A DNA stretch of 40,719 nucleotides, taken from the NCBI GenBank assembly GCA_903895855.1, contig CAITVN010000013.1, positions 1 to 40,719 on the forward strand, in the 5' to 3' direction. A program made the position numbers and the translations under genes. Shown piece by piece: positions 27,171-35,730 of this stretch. Position 1 is the first letter of the stretch. Every line of letters starts with the position of its first letter. The notes under the pieces are model-generated. The model saw only the letters and a program-made list of their open reading frames with translations, was not told the origin of the DNA and did no database searches. The DNA is from Oligoflexia bacterium. Its GTDB lineage: Bacteria > Bdellovibrionota > UBA1018.

Positions 27171-28185
27171 TGAGCAATACCTCAACTTTCTCGCGCTCGG
27201 TTTCGAACTCAGCCTGATTTCGCAACCACCAAGACTGATCTAAATTCAAAAATTCAATGAGAACTTCTTTTGCAGTTCCAGCAACAGTCACACTTCCTGA
27301 GCTGCCCCAATGCATTTCGGTGACTGTGTGATTGGCCAACTGAACACACGCCAGCAATTGCTGCGATTTCAAATCTCCACCTAATTCTTTGATCTCATCG
27401 TGATGATGAGCAATCACCCCAACAATTTCAGGCGGAAGCTTCCACCGGTTGGCTAAGTTTTCACCCACTTCTTCGTGTCGGGGCAGGCTCCACTCTTTTT
27501 CTCCGATGCAGACATGAGTGCGAGTCGACTTTACCCACCTGAGCATTTTAGCCATCGGCTCAGGCGCCATGGTAATCAACGCTAGTTTTCCTAAATCTTG
27601 TAATAAACCCGCGGTATAGGCCACCTCAGGCTGCTGATAGCCCACAGCCCTTGCTAGTTTTTCGGTCAGGGCAGCAGAAGTCATCGCGAATTTCCAAAAC
27701 TCATGCAGCGAAAGTTCAGCAGACGCCGACTTTTCAAACACAGAGAACACACTCAACCCCAAAATGAGTTGTGCGATCGTTTGAAAACCAAGAAACGTAA
27801 TTGCCTTTCTCACATCGGCAACTCCGCCAGGAATGGCGTAATAACTCGAATTGACGAGCCTTAAAATTCGTGAACTCAAAGCAATATCTTGCCGTAACAA
27901 TTCAGCAATCGATTGGGCGCTACTTCGATTTGACGCCAAGTGCTCGTTCACCTTCATAGCGACTACCGGCAAGGTCGGCACGGCATCGAGTCTAGAGACC
28001 CAGTCAGCTAGATCTCGGGTTGCCAATCCTAAGTAACTGCTCTTCGCAGTCAAACCCGGTTGGTCTTCGACAATTTTTTTACTCAATGATTTAGCCGCAC
28101 CCATAAGCCTAGAGAATTCCACCTCACAAAGTCGTATCGGACACGGTCGCCGAAGACCTGAGGCAAAAATAGGCAAACTTGTCAT
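27157..28185 (-). CDS. HDOD-domain signalling protein
   Basis: A protein with an HDOD domain, a non-catalytic relative of HD phosphohydrolases seen in regulatory proteins. The domain covers about LDAVPTLPVVAMKVNEHL to the FLNLD region, with DIALSSRILRLVNSSYYAIPGGVADVRKAITFLGF, the GLLQDLGKLAL helix and VIAHHHDE. Where HD enzymes have His-Asp, this protein has Gln-Asp. The start is uncertain: ATG at 28185 gives 342 residues, ATG at 28104 gives 315, and the longest frame (28314) would overlap the divergent FAD gene. It is the first gene of a unit with the kinase and NtrC-type regulator, and may modulate them. Confidence 0.75.
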   Translation of the reverse strand: MTSLPIFASGLRRPCPIRLCEVEFSRLMGAAKSLSKKIVEDQPGLTAKSSYLGLATRDLADWVSRLDAVPTLPVVAMKVNEHLASNRSSAQSIAELLRQDIALSSRILRLVNSSYYAIPGGVADVRKAITFLGFQTIAQLILGLSVFSVFEKSASAELSLHEFWKFAMTSAALTEKLARAVGYQQPEVAYTAGLLQDLGKLALITMAPEPMAKMLRWVKSTRTHVCIGEKEWSLPRHEEVGENLANRWKLPPEIVGVIAHHHDEIKELGGDLKSQQLLACVQLANHTVTEMHWGSSGSVTVAGTAKEVLIEFLNLDQSWWLRNQAEFETEREKVEVLLNAYL

Positions 28186-28240
28186 AGTGGCTTCAAAAGT
28201 CGCTTGCAAACAGCGTTTTGAAAACGCGGTTGCCATTAAA

Positions 28241-28268
28241 TTGACAAACCATTTCAACATGATAAACC
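28241..28268 (+). promoter_or_regulatory. possible promoter of the FAD oxidoreductase
   Basis: TTGACA at 28241-28246 is a perfect -35 box, and TAAACC at 28263-28268 lies 16 bases later as a weak -10. Transcription would start at about the ATG at 28277, so the mRNA could lack a leader, in line with the missing ribosome site. Confidence 0.35.
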
Positions 28269-28276
28269 TAAAAATC

Positions 28277-29533
28277 ATGTCAACACCCTCTCTTAACGCC
28301 GACATCACCCTCATTGGTGGTGGTGTGGCTGGCCTCTGGACCCAACGTCTGCTAGAACAAAGTGGTTATTCAACCCTATTAGTAGATAAAAACGCTCTAG
28401 GATCTGGCCAAACACTTGCGTCACAAGGAATGATTCACGGCGGGCAGCGCTATTCGCTCTTAGGTCACCTGACCGAGCACACAAAAAAAATCGCCGCTAT
28501 GCCCGGCCAGTGGGATAGCTGTTTAGAGAATCGATCGTTTCCCCACTTAAAAGGAGTCGCGTCGCTTTCTCAAAAACAACATTTGTGGTCACCGGGCGGC
28601 CTCTTGTCAAATGCCGCTTCTTTTTTTGCTTCGAAAGCGCTTCAAAATCAGGCGCGACTTCTTAAAGAATCAGAATGGCCATCGGTTTTTAAAGCCAACC
28701 ACAGTTTTTCTGGAAAAGTTTATGAGCTTTCTGAACGTGTCATTGACGTTTCATCACTGGTTTCATTCTGTCACGCTCAAAACAAGGCGCAAACACTGAA
28801 AGGCTACCCAGTAGATTTTCAACAAGAAAAAAACTCGATTTCATCTCTCGTCGTACAAACTGAACAAGGCCAGGTTAACTTGAAATCTCATGGATTTCTA
28901 TTCACCGCCGGTCTTGGCAATGAATGGGCAACCCAGAAATTCTTAGATTTTTTCAAACGAGCAGGCATCTCGCGCAAAGAAACCAACGGCGAAAGTGCCC
29001 CGTTTTGCCAGAGACGCCCCTTACGCCAAGTCGTGGTGAAAGAAGTGGCTCACTCACTCTATGGTCACTGCATCACTGCTGACCCCAGGCCGCGCATCAC
29101 AATAACCACTCACCCCGGGGCCGTTTGGTATCTCGGTGGTCTTGTCGCAAACTACGGAACCGAACACACCGAAAAAGAGGCTCTCAGTTACGCTTACAAA
29201 GAACTCTACGAATTGTTTCCTCACATCAACTGGAAACAATGTGAATTTGGTTCGATTTTGGTCGACCGGGCCGAACCCTTCACACGAGCGCAACTCTTAC
29301 CCGAAGACCCAGAAATTCTCTCGGTCAACACAGTGGGCATTGGCTGGCCCTGCAAGATGACGTTTGCTCCCTTATTTGGCAGTCTGGCGTTAGAATGGGC
29401 TATGCAGAGAGTGTCGAACAAATCTCGCTTCGCAAAAATTGAAACTCCGACAGAACTTCAAGCTGCTGTTGGAATGGCTCCTTGGTTAGCTTCGGTAAGC
29501 TGGAAAAAACCTGCCGAGTTTGGTGTTCGATGA
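28277..29533 (+). CDS. FAD-dependent oxidoreductase, DAO family
   Basis: A flavoprotein of about 418 residues. The N-terminal FAD-binding fold has ITLIGGGVAGLW (GGGVAG at 14-19) and an acidic Asp37 at the end of the second strand (LLVDKNALGSG), followed by SQGMIHGGQRYSL typical of the glycerol-3-phosphate dehydrogenase / D-amino-acid oxidase family. The C-terminal part has VNTVGIGWPCKMTFAPLFG. Substrate not known. A longer frame from GTG 28187 exists, but the domain starts right after this ATG. The stop overlaps the start of the aldo/keto reductase (ATGA), so the two oxidoreductases are made together and may serve one pathway. Confidence 0.75.
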   Translation: MSTPSLNADITLIGGGVAGLWTQRLLEQSGYSTLLVDKNALGSGQTLASQGMIHGGQRYSLLGHLTEHTKKIAAMPGQWDSCLENRSFPHLKGVASLSQKQHLWSPGGLLSNAASFFASKALQNQARLLKESEWPSVFKANHSFSGKVYELSERVIDVSSLVSFCHAQNKAQTLKGYPVDFQQEKNSISSLVVQTEQGQVNLKSHGFLFTAGLGNEWATQKFLDFFKRAGISRKETNGESAPFCQRRPLRQVVVKEVAHSLYGHCITADPRPRITITTHPGAVWYLGGLVANYGTEHTEKEALSYAYKELYELFPHINWKQCEFGSILVDRAEPFTRAQLLPEDPEILSVNTVGIGWPCKMTFAPLFGSLALEWAMQRVSNKSRFAKIETPTELQAAVGMAPWLASVSWKKPAEFGVR

Positions 29534-30357
29534 TAAAACAGAATGGCCTCGAAGTGAATCTGCGCCCGTACTACCAAACGATCTCTGGCTGTTCGACACT
29601 CGTCAGCCCCGTTGGTCTCGGAACCGTTAAGTTTGGCCGCAATCAAAAAGTGAAATACAAGGAATCAACCTTCGAGCTACCTTCAGATCAGATCATTGAA
29701 GAACTGCTGACAATCGCCTGGAATGCAGGAGTCAATTTAGTCGATACTGCCCCAGCCTACGGCAGCGCCGAAGAACGTTTAGGAAGGCACCTGAAGGCTC
29801 AAAAAAAACAGGGCCGCAATTGGGTGATTTCAACCAAAGTTGGCGAAGAGTTCGTGAACGGTGAATCGGTGTATGATTTTTCGCAAAAGCACCTCATTGA
29901 AAGTGTCGAGCGATCACTGAAACGACTCGACCGAGAAACCTTAGACTTGGTTTTCTTGCATTGCCCGAAAGATGATTTTTCAATTGTTGACCAGCCCGAA
30001 GTCGCGGCCACTTTGAATGAGATGAAACGCCAAGGACTACTGAGGGCTTGGGGATCTTCAACCACTTCACTTCGAGGTGGCATGAAGGCACTCGAAATTG
30101 CCGATGCCGTGATGGTCGCATTCAATAAAGACTACTTGGCTGAGCTACCTGTTATCGAGCAAGCGCTGAAACTAAAGAAAACAGTCTTCATTAAGAAAGG
30201 GTTACTCTCTGGTCACCTCGACCAAGCGTCACTGCCCAAGAGCTTTGAAGCGATCTTCAATATTCAACCGCGAATCACCAGTCTCATTTTCGGAACGACT
30301 AACCCAGAAAACCTGAAAGCCAATCTCAGAGCAGCACAGCAATCACTAGTCAGTTAA
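29530..30357 (+). CDS. aldo/keto reductase
   Basis: NAD(P)H-dependent oxidoreductase of 275 residues with the AKR barrel. The catalytic tetrad is present: Asp72 and Tyr77 in VDTAPAYGSAEERLG, Lys103 in ISTKVGEE and His144 in VFLHCPKDD. The C-terminal cofactor strand is SLIFGTTNPENL. It is somewhat short for the family, closest to galactose-dehydrogenase/YdjG-like members, but the substrate is not known. The ATG overlaps the upstream stop by four bases (ATGA), giving translational coupling. A long inverted repeat starts 7 bases after the stop. Confidence 0.83.
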   Translation: MIKQNGLEVNLRPYYQTISGCSTLVSPVGLGTVKFGRNQKVKYKESTFELPSDQIIEELLTIAWNAGVNLVDTAPAYGSAEERLGRHLKAQKKQGRNWVISTKVGEEFVNGESVYDFSQKHLIESVERSLKRLDRETLDLVFLHCPKDDFSIVDQPEVAATLNEMKRQGLLRAWGSSTTSLRGGMKALEIADAVMVAFNKDYLAELPVIEQALKLKKTVFIKKGLLSGHLDQASLPKSFEAIFNIQPRITSLIFGTTNPENLKANLRAAQQSLVS

Positions 30358-30364
30358 AAAGATT

Positions 30365-30690
30365 TTCTCGCGCATTCAATTGAGACTGACTGGCCCATAT
30401 TTAGAATTTTTTCTGATTCATTTGGGTCTTTGTTAAAGACGTCCTCGCCTTTGTCTCTGTAGGTATTTTTAAAGGCAATGCTCGCAAATCTTTTTTTCGT
30501 GACTCTTGCGAGGCATGATGCCGAAAGCAAGAAAACAAGATGTTTGTGGAGCGAAAAAAAGATTTGCGAGCATTACCTTAAAAAATACATTCACCGATAG
30601 GGGGGCTGCGGAATGTCTTTAGCAAAGACCCAAATGAATCAGAAAAAATTCTAAATATGGGCCAGTCAGTCTCAATTGAAAGCACGAGAA
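30365..30690. repeat. long near-palindrome (about 326 bp)
   Basis: The whole intergenic space is an inverted repeat. 30375-30432 pairs perfectly with 30623-30680 (58 bp). Further in, 30472-30499 pairs with 30552-30579 with one mismatch (CTCGCAAATC then seven T). The part between these (30433-30471 against 30580-30622) is diverged, with short matches such as TAAAGAC. The centre holds a small stem, GGCA-TGA-TGCC. Outer pairing reaches 30365 and 30690 with two mismatches. No protein-like frame or obvious target-site duplication is seen. It could be a MITE-like element, two inverted copies of one repeat, or a long hairpin RNA. Confidence 0.85.
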
Positions 30691-30693
30691 GTT

Positions 30694-31152
30694 TTATTCA
30701 GTTAGCTCGGGTTCTTTTTCTGAACCACCCGCCGCCGTTCTCGGTTTTTTATCTTTCCAACGAAAAGCGACGCCTTGAAGCAAGATTTGACCTTCTTCAC
30801 CGTCATCAACACACTCAGGAGTGTTGTGAACCTCTGTTTTACCATCCATCAAAAAAACCACCGAACGAATTTCAGCGACACCATCGCCGCCGTTTTCAAT
30901 CGCGCGCTTCACGAGATCTTTTACCGCTTTGTTATAATAATTTTTACAAAGCGTACTCTCTTCGTGACTCGGGTCAAGGGTTGGCCAATTCACTTTGGTT
31001 TTCACTTGCCCGAGTACGACATAGGGCCTATCTGGCTTTTCGACAAAAGCCCCTTTTTTCGGAAAGACATGGCGCTCAAACGACTGTGTAGGCAGCGACG
31101 AGCAGGCCGAAAGCACCAACAGCAATGCAACTACAGTTGCCTGTGTCGTCAT
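30694..31152 (-). CDS. small lipoprotein of unknown function
   Basis: A 152-residue lipoprotein; the signal ends in LVLSAC with Cys17. The mature part has YVVLGQVKTKVNWPTLDPSHE, a helix NKAVKDLVKRAIENGGDG, then VAEIRSVVFLMDGKTEVHN and QILLQGVAFRWK. The order of strand, helix, GGDGV-x-x-I, and a final strand resembles small lipoproteins that share a YbjQ/DUF4156-like fold, but no named family can be claimed. The tail is Lys/Glu/Pro-rich. It lies four bases after kamA, so the two are cotranscribed. The stop is right beside the long palindrome. Confidence 0.7.
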   Translation of the reverse strand: MTTQATVVALLLVLSACSSLPTQSFERHVFPKKGAFVEKPDRPYVVLGQVKTKVNWPTLDPSHEESTLCKNYYNKAVKDLVKRAIENGGDGVAEIRSVVFLMDGKTEVHNTPECVDDGEEGQILLQGVAFRWKDKKPRTAAGGSEKEPELTE

Positions 31153-31156
31153 AGAA

Positions 31157-32308
31157 TCACGGCTCGTTGTACTCGAATTGTTTTTTCTTATAGTTTCTCA
31201 AAATCCACTGTTTGCCTTCGTGTGAAACCACGTAGTTTGGCAGAACCGGAATTTTTCCACCGCCGCCCGGAGTATCAATGACGAAATGGGGTACAGCCAT
31301 ACCACTGGTCCAGCCTCTGAGGTGCTCGATGATATTCATTCCTACCTCTACCGGGGTTCTAAAGTGGCCAATCCCTTGAGTCATGTCGCATTGAAAAATA
31401 TAATACGGTCGCACCCTCATCATGAGCAGGCGATGATTGAGTTCTTTCACAATTTCGGGTTTGTCATTCACCCCTTTGAGTAGAACCATCTGATTATTGA
31501 TCATGCACCCAGCGTTTGCCAACCGTGCGCACACATCAAAAGCCTCTTGGGTACACTCTTTGGGGTGGTTGAAATGAGTATGTATGTAAACCGGATGATA
31601 CTTAGAAACCATTTGTGCAAACTGTTCAGTGACTCGCTGGGGAAGAGTCACTAGATTTCGGGTGCCAATGCGAAAGACCTGAATGTGCTCCATCGCGCGA
31701 AGTCTCGACAAAATGTACTCTAAGCGTTCATCGGAATTAGAGAGCGGATCGCCACCTGAAATCACCACATCTCTAATTTCTTTGTGAGCCGCAATGTAGG
31801 CCAAACCCTCTTCTAACTGCTTAGTCTGGGTGGCACTCGAAGGATCAGAAACTTTTCTCTTGCGAGTGCAGTGACGACAGTAAACAGGGCAATTGTGAGA
31901 GGTATAGAAGAGCACGCGGTCAGGATACCGATGAGTCACGCCAGGCACTGGCATGTCGCGCTCTTCAGCAAGCGGATCTTCTAACTCGTCTGTCAAAATA
32001 GTCAATTCACCGAGCTTCGGCACCGATTGTAGTCTGATCGGGCAATTCGGATCGTTGGGGTCCATCAAAGAGGCATAATAGGGAGTGATGCCCATGTTGA
32101 ACATTTCATGCGACTTCGCGAAGGCTTCTCGCTCTTCATCAGTGACATTGATGACTTTTTCGAGAACTTCCATCGACTTGATTCGTTTTTGCTGCTGCCA
32201 TATCCAACTGTTCCAGTCTTTGTCGGAAACGTCTTTCCAGAGGGCCGGACGAGGGTGACTGATGAATCGATCGCGTACATTATTGATGGTAACTATTTCG
32301 GTAGCCAT
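31157..32308 (-). CDS. kamA: L-lysine 2,3-aminomutase (radical SAM)
   Basis: Interconverts L-lysine and beta-lysine using a 4Fe-4S cluster, SAM and PLP. The 383 residues match KamA rather than the shorter EpmB. The cluster motif C-x3-C-x2-C is Cys140, Cys144 and Cys147 ([14 protein letters not shown]). GGDPLS is present for SAM. The PLP Lys lies in [11 protein letters not shown], and Asp residues in [13 protein letters not shown] and HFVIDTP match those that hold the lysine amine. AGGAAG precedes the ATG. No acetyltransferase or lysine fermentation genes are adjacent, so the use of beta-lysine is open. It diverges from exbB. Confidence 0.92.
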   Translation of the reverse strand: MATEIVTINNVRDRFISHPRPALWKDVSDKDWNSWIWQQQKRIKSMEVLEKVINVTDEEREAFAKSHEMFNMGITPYYASLMDPNDPNCPIRLQSVPKLGELTILTDELEDPLAEERDMPVPGVTHRYPDRVLFYTSHNCPVYCRHCTRKRKVSDPSSATQTKQLEEGLAYIAAHKEIRDVVISGGDPLSNSDERLEYILSRLRAMEHIQVFRIGTRNLVTLPQRVTEQFAQMVSKYHPVYIHTHFNHPKECTQEAFDVCARLANAGCMINNQMVLLKGVNDKPEIVKELNHRLLMMRVRPYYIFQCDMTQGIGHFRTPVEVGMNIIEHLRGWTSGMAVPHFVIDTPGGGGKIPVLPNYVVSHEGKQWILRNYKKKQFEYNEP

Positions 32309-32355
32309 TTTCTTCCTCTTTCTATCGTCAGAATTTGAGTGTACTCTTTTATTCT

Positions 32356-33012
32356 ATGCTCTCACAGATCTTTTTGGGAATGTCTCTTATTGGTGCTGAG
32401 TGGGTTTTATACCTACTTATTCTACTTTCTATCGTTTCGGTCGCCGTAATGTTTGAGCGATTTCGATTCTACCAACTCTCACAAAAGGGGCTGTCAACTT
32501 TTCGACAGTCAATTCGCTCACAGGTTGCCGGCGGCAAATACCAAGGGGCGTTAGACGAGGCAAAAAATCGCCTCAGCCAAAAAAGTAAGGGTGGCGCTGA
32601 CCTTGAATCTGAGCTCACTTATGCACTTTTAGAGCATAAGATGAAGTCGCAATCAAGCTCGCCTGAAATACTTTCTGAGTTGGCGGTCGATGCGGTCGGT
32701 CGCTCTCGCATTCTCTGGGACCGCAATCTCGCCATTTTGGCTACCATCGGAAACATTGCCCCATTCATTGGACTCTTCGGAACCGTACTCGGAATCATCA
32801 AAGCCTTTCACGACTTGTCTTTGCAAGGTGGCGGAGCGGCCCAAATGGTGACCTCAGGAATTTCTGAAGCCCTCGTCGCCACAGCAGTCGGTTTGCTCGT
32901 CGCTATACCGGCAAGCGTTGCCTTTAATCTTTTTCAACGGCGAGTTCGTTCAGCGCTCATGCAAGCTGAGAGTTTGAAGAGTTTCTTAATTGGAAAAATA
33001 GGAGCACCCTAA
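32356..33012 (+). CDS. exbB: ExbB/TolQ-type proton channel protein
   Basis: Inner-membrane part of a proton-driven energy transducer, 218 residues from the ATG at 32356 (a TTG 21 bases earlier is in frame). Three hydrophobic helices are visible: near 13-32, 135-160 and 175-200. The conserved core is [23 protein letters not shown] and [24 protein letters not shown], the MotA/TolQ/ExbB signature. It overlaps no gene and precedes exbD by one base. TolQ and ExbB cannot be split reliably on sequence alone; the absence of tol-pal genes beside it favours ExbB. Confidence 0.87.
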   Translation: MLSQIFLGMSLIGAEWVLYLLILLSIVSVAVMFERFRFYQLSQKGLSTFRQSIRSQVAGGKYQGALDEAKNRLSQKSKGGADLESELTYALLEHKMKSQSSSPEILSELAVDAVGRSRILWDRNLAILATIGNIAPFIGLFGTVLGIIKAFHDLSLQGGGAAQMVTSGISEALVATAVGLLVAIPASVAFNLFQRRVRSALMQAESLKSFLIGKIGAP

Positions 33013-33013
33013 A

Positions 33014-33457
33014 ATGGCCGGCGGTTCATCGGGCTTTGGTGGTTCAGACGGCAGTGACGAATTGGTCTCGGGCATTAACGTCACCCCACTGGTTGACGTC
33101 GTACTCGTGCTTCTCGTCATTTTTTTGATGACGGCACCTGTACTGTATCAAAGCGCCATCAAGATTCAGCTGCCCGCAGCGAAGTCGGGCGAAAGCGCTG
33201 ACAAATCACCTCTTGCATTCGGACTGTCTGCCGCTGGTGAATTGCTACTCAATGACAAAGCTCTCGCGTGGGATGACTTACCCAAAACGCTTGCAGGATT
33301 TGGCCAAAAACTAACTGAACAAACAGCAACCATCAGTGCTGACGAAAAAACCCCGCACGGCACCGTGGTGAAGTTAATGGATTTACTCAGACAAGCTGGC
33401 TTGATGCGGTTCGCGCTAAATGTCGATGCATCGATTGCTAGACCCACAAAAAAATAG
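33014..33457 (+). CDS. exbD: ExbD/TolR-type transducer protein
   Basis: Partner of the preceding ExbB, 147 residues. After a Gly/Ser-rich cytoplasmic start comes the single membrane helix INVTPLVDVVLVLLVIFLMT, with Asp28 as the proton-carrying residue of the family. The periplasmic domain follows (SADEKTPHGTVVKLMDLLRQAGLMRFALNV). GGAG lies before the ATG, which is one base after the exbB stop. No TonB or TolA gene follows; the next gene runs towards it on the other strand two bases away. Confidence 0.9.
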   Translation: MAGGSSGFGGSDGSDELVSGINVTPLVDVVLVLLVIFLMTAPVLYQSAIKIQLPAAKSGESADKSPLAFGLSAAGELLLNDKALAWDDLPKTLAGFGQKLTEQTATISADEKTPHGTVVKLMDLLRQAGLMRFALNVDASIARPTKK

Positions 33458-33459
33458 AG

Positions 33460-34788
33460 CTACTCAAACAATTCAGTCGTCGGATTGAAAATTTCAATCA
33501 GCTCTTCGGTTTGATAGCCTTGCAAAACAGCCCTACCGCCAATCACCGCAATCTTTCCATTCGAAAATCGCACCACGCTCGGATCGCAACGGGTGTAGGT
33601 CATCGCTGCCAACGGCAAGTTTGCCCAAGAATCGCCCCCAATATTATAACTCTGAGTGACCTTGCTACCGCCGCCATTAGTATTACACCCATTCGACGCA
33701 AGATTTTCTTCACCGCCGAAAGCATAGGCTTTTGTACCCGTAGAGTCTGAAATGAGACCAGGTAGTTGCATAGCCGTCGCCATATTGCTCTTGGTGGTAA
33801 AAAGTGCGCCGTCATATTTTGCTACGTTTCCAGCACTGAGCGTCGGTTGCCCCGCCGTAATGACATGATGAGAGCCATCTTCAACCACCGCGAGTCTCGA
33901 ATTGGATCTCAACGAATTTCCCGCAGGAACAGTTGCCCAAGTCTGCGAGGTCGAATTGTAAATATTCGTGCTCGCTCCATAACCTGACAACATAAAAAGT
34001 TCAGAAGTAAACTGAAGAAACTGTGGAGTACTTCGCAGCACCGTTGCACCTACCGGGGTAGATGAAACCCAAGTCGATGACCCATCCCAAGTTTCACAAG
34101 TACTCAACAACACATTGCTCCCATCGAATCCGCCGCACATCATCGCCCCACCACTTGGCAAGGCAATCATTTCGCCGCCATACCTCGCCGCGGTCAGCAC
34201 TCCAGCACTTGCCCAAGTTCCCGCTGCGGTGTCGTAAAGTGCCGTAGCAGTACTGGCCGAAAACTGGTTACTACTTTTATCGGCAGTTGCCGACCCATAG
34301 CCTCCGGCAATCAAAACATTGCCATTTGCCAGCACAGTGGCGCCATACAGGTAGGCGCCAAACGGCATTTCACCCGTACTCGCCCAAGTGTTGGTCGATT
34401 GGGTATAGATTTCTGAACAACCGTTTTGTGTCCAACAACGATTTCCTGTACGGGCCCGATCGCCATTTCCGATCAATAAAACTCGATCGCCTGAAATTAA
34501 AACCGCCCTAGTCGTTCCTCCGGGTTGGTAGAAGGTCTGTCTCGAACCGATTCGGCTGCCACTCGCGCTACCTTTGCTATAGCTACTCGTCGCACTCTCA
34601 GTCGTATCTGTGGTGTCGGTCGAGGTATCGGTAGAATCTGTCGCACTCGTATCGGTCGTCTCTTCAACCGCTACAACATCATCTTCAGAACGAGAAACGG
34701 TGACCGAAGGGTCACACCTCGACCCCGCAGTCACGAGAAATAGGCTTCCCGCAAAAATGATCTGCTGAAAATGAGTAAACTTAGTCAC
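33460..34788 (-). CDS. secreted kelch-like beta-propeller protein
   Basis: A 442-residue exported protein. The N-terminus is hydrophobic (IIFAGSLFLVTAG) and followed by SRCDPS; the Cys is not in a proper lipobox. A Thr/Asp/Ser-rich spacer (about 40-75) comes next. The rest is a set of about 45-50-residue repeats with blade sequence such as GATVLANGNVLIAGGYG, MIALPSGGAMMCGGFDGS, TKAYAFGGEEN and VVRFSNGKIAVIGGRA, as in kelch/galactose-oxidase propellers. It likely acts at the surface or in the periplasm; ligand unknown. It converges with exbD, two bases apart. Confidence 0.72.
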   Translation of the reverse strand: MTKFTHFQQIIFAGSLFLVTAGSRCDPSVTVSRSEDDVVAVEETTDTSATDSTDTSTDTTDTTESATSSYSKGSASGSRIGSRQTFYQPGGTTRAVLISGDRVLLIGNGDRARTGNRCWTQNGCSEIYTQSTNTWASTGEMPFGAYLYGATVLANGNVLIAGGYGSATADKSSNQFSASTATALYDTAAGTWASAGVLTAARYGGEMIALPSGGAMMCGGFDGSNVLLSTCETWDGSSTWVSSTPVGATVLRSTPQFLQFTSELFMLSGYGASTNIYNSTSQTWATVPAGNSLRSNSRLAVVEDGSHHVITAGQPTLSAGNVAKYDGALFTTKSNMATAMQLPGLISDSTGTKAYAFGGEENLASNGCNTNGGGSKVTQSYNIGGDSWANLPLAAMTYTRCDPSVVRFSNGKIAVIGGRAVLQGYQTEELIEIFNPTTELFE

Positions 34789-34898
34789 GCCTATTCAGTT
34801 TAACTGATAGGACTCTTGAAATGTTAGCTGTGTCAATAAGAACACAGGAACGACTGAGTAACGATTCAGTTCATCTGCAAAATACGAGAAGATAAAGA

Positions 34899-35597
34899 TT
34901 AGGACCTTAGATTCGCCAGTCTTTTCTGCCAGCCACGCTGCACAATGTAGGCGAGCAAAAAACCAAAAAGACCGTCGATAAAGTAATGCTGTTTGGTGGT
35001 CATGGTTGAAATCCAAATAGCGACGGCCCAAACAAACCAAGCCGCGAAAAATCGTCTTCGATCTGGCAGAAAAACAAAGGCACACAAAAAAGCAAAAGCG
35101 ACATGCAAGCTCGGTAAACAATTAGCGGGCAAATCAACGCCCCTCAACTGACCCAGCACGAAAACAGAAAGACCAACGGTCCCCTCAGGTATCGGAAAAT
35201 AAGAGCGCGGATAAGTAGTCGGAAACAACCAAAAAACAATGGCACCCATGAATGTGAGAGTTAAGAAACTCCAGACCAATCGGTTTGCCCGTTCGACTTC
35301 ATGAGTGAAAAAGAAAGTGAGGTAAATCATGAGATAGGCACTGACATAAACCCAAACCGACTCAACCGTAAAAGGCAACACCTGATCTAGCTCTGTCATT
35401 CTGAGCAATGTTGGCGAAAAGACATGAAACCGATTAGGAAGTGCGTAGCTCAGCACGAAAATCAAAGTACAAATACCTATCACTCTGAGGCGTTCTCGAG
35501 AAAAAACGTCAGACGTGGTTACCCACGGAGAGTCAAAAAAAACGTTCAAACGCCTGGTTATTCGCATCCTAAAGTCTTCGTTTTGTTCATTCATCAT
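34899..35597 (-). CDS. PAP2-superfamily membrane phosphatase / phosphotransferase
   Basis: Inner-membrane enzyme of 232 residues with six hydrophobic helices. Two of the three PAP2 phosphatase motifs are clear: NCLPSLHVA with His165 and TTKQHYFIDGLFG with His204 and Asp208. The first motif (K-x6-R-P) is not in its usual form. This resembles the Aur1/inositolphosphotransferase-like branch, which handles lipid phosphates. The ATG at 35597 has GGAA upstream; a TTG four codons earlier is possible. It is the first gene of a minus-strand pair ahead of the kelch protein, 110 bases apart, where nothing else is seen. Confidence 0.78.
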   Translation of the reverse strand: MMNEQNEDFRMRITRRLNVFFDSPWVTTSDVFSRERLRVIGICTLIFVLSYALPNRFHVFSPTLLRMTELDQVLPFTVESVWVYVSAYLMIYLTFFFTHEVERANRLVWSFLTLTFMGAIVFWLFPTTYPRSYFPIPEGTVGLSVFVLGQLRGVDLPANCLPSLHVAFAFLCAFVFLPDRRRFFAAWFVWAVAIWISTMTTKQHYFIDGLFGFLLAYIVQRGWQKRLANLRS

Positions 35598-35730
35598 AAG
35601 AGATTCCAAGATTCTAAAGATTCATCTAGAGAGTCCCCTAGAGAATCTAAAGACAAAATATCAATATCTAGCAACTTCTGGCTAGTTTAAACTGGAAAAG
35701 TACGTCTGCAATGACTAATCTAAAACCCAT

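Noticed and set aside
30351..30705. Target-site duplication around the long palindrome
   Set aside because: TCAGTTA occurs on both sides but not directly adjacent to the outer ends, and no other direct repeat of clear length was found.
30657..31281. Long plus-strand frames over the lipoprotein gene
   Set aside because: They lie antisense to a gene with a clear lipobox and operon spacing and show no domain or ribosome site.
33460..34788. Lipoprotein signal in the kelch-like protein
   Set aside because: The Cys after the hydrophobic segment is preceded by Arg (GSRC), which is not a lipobox.
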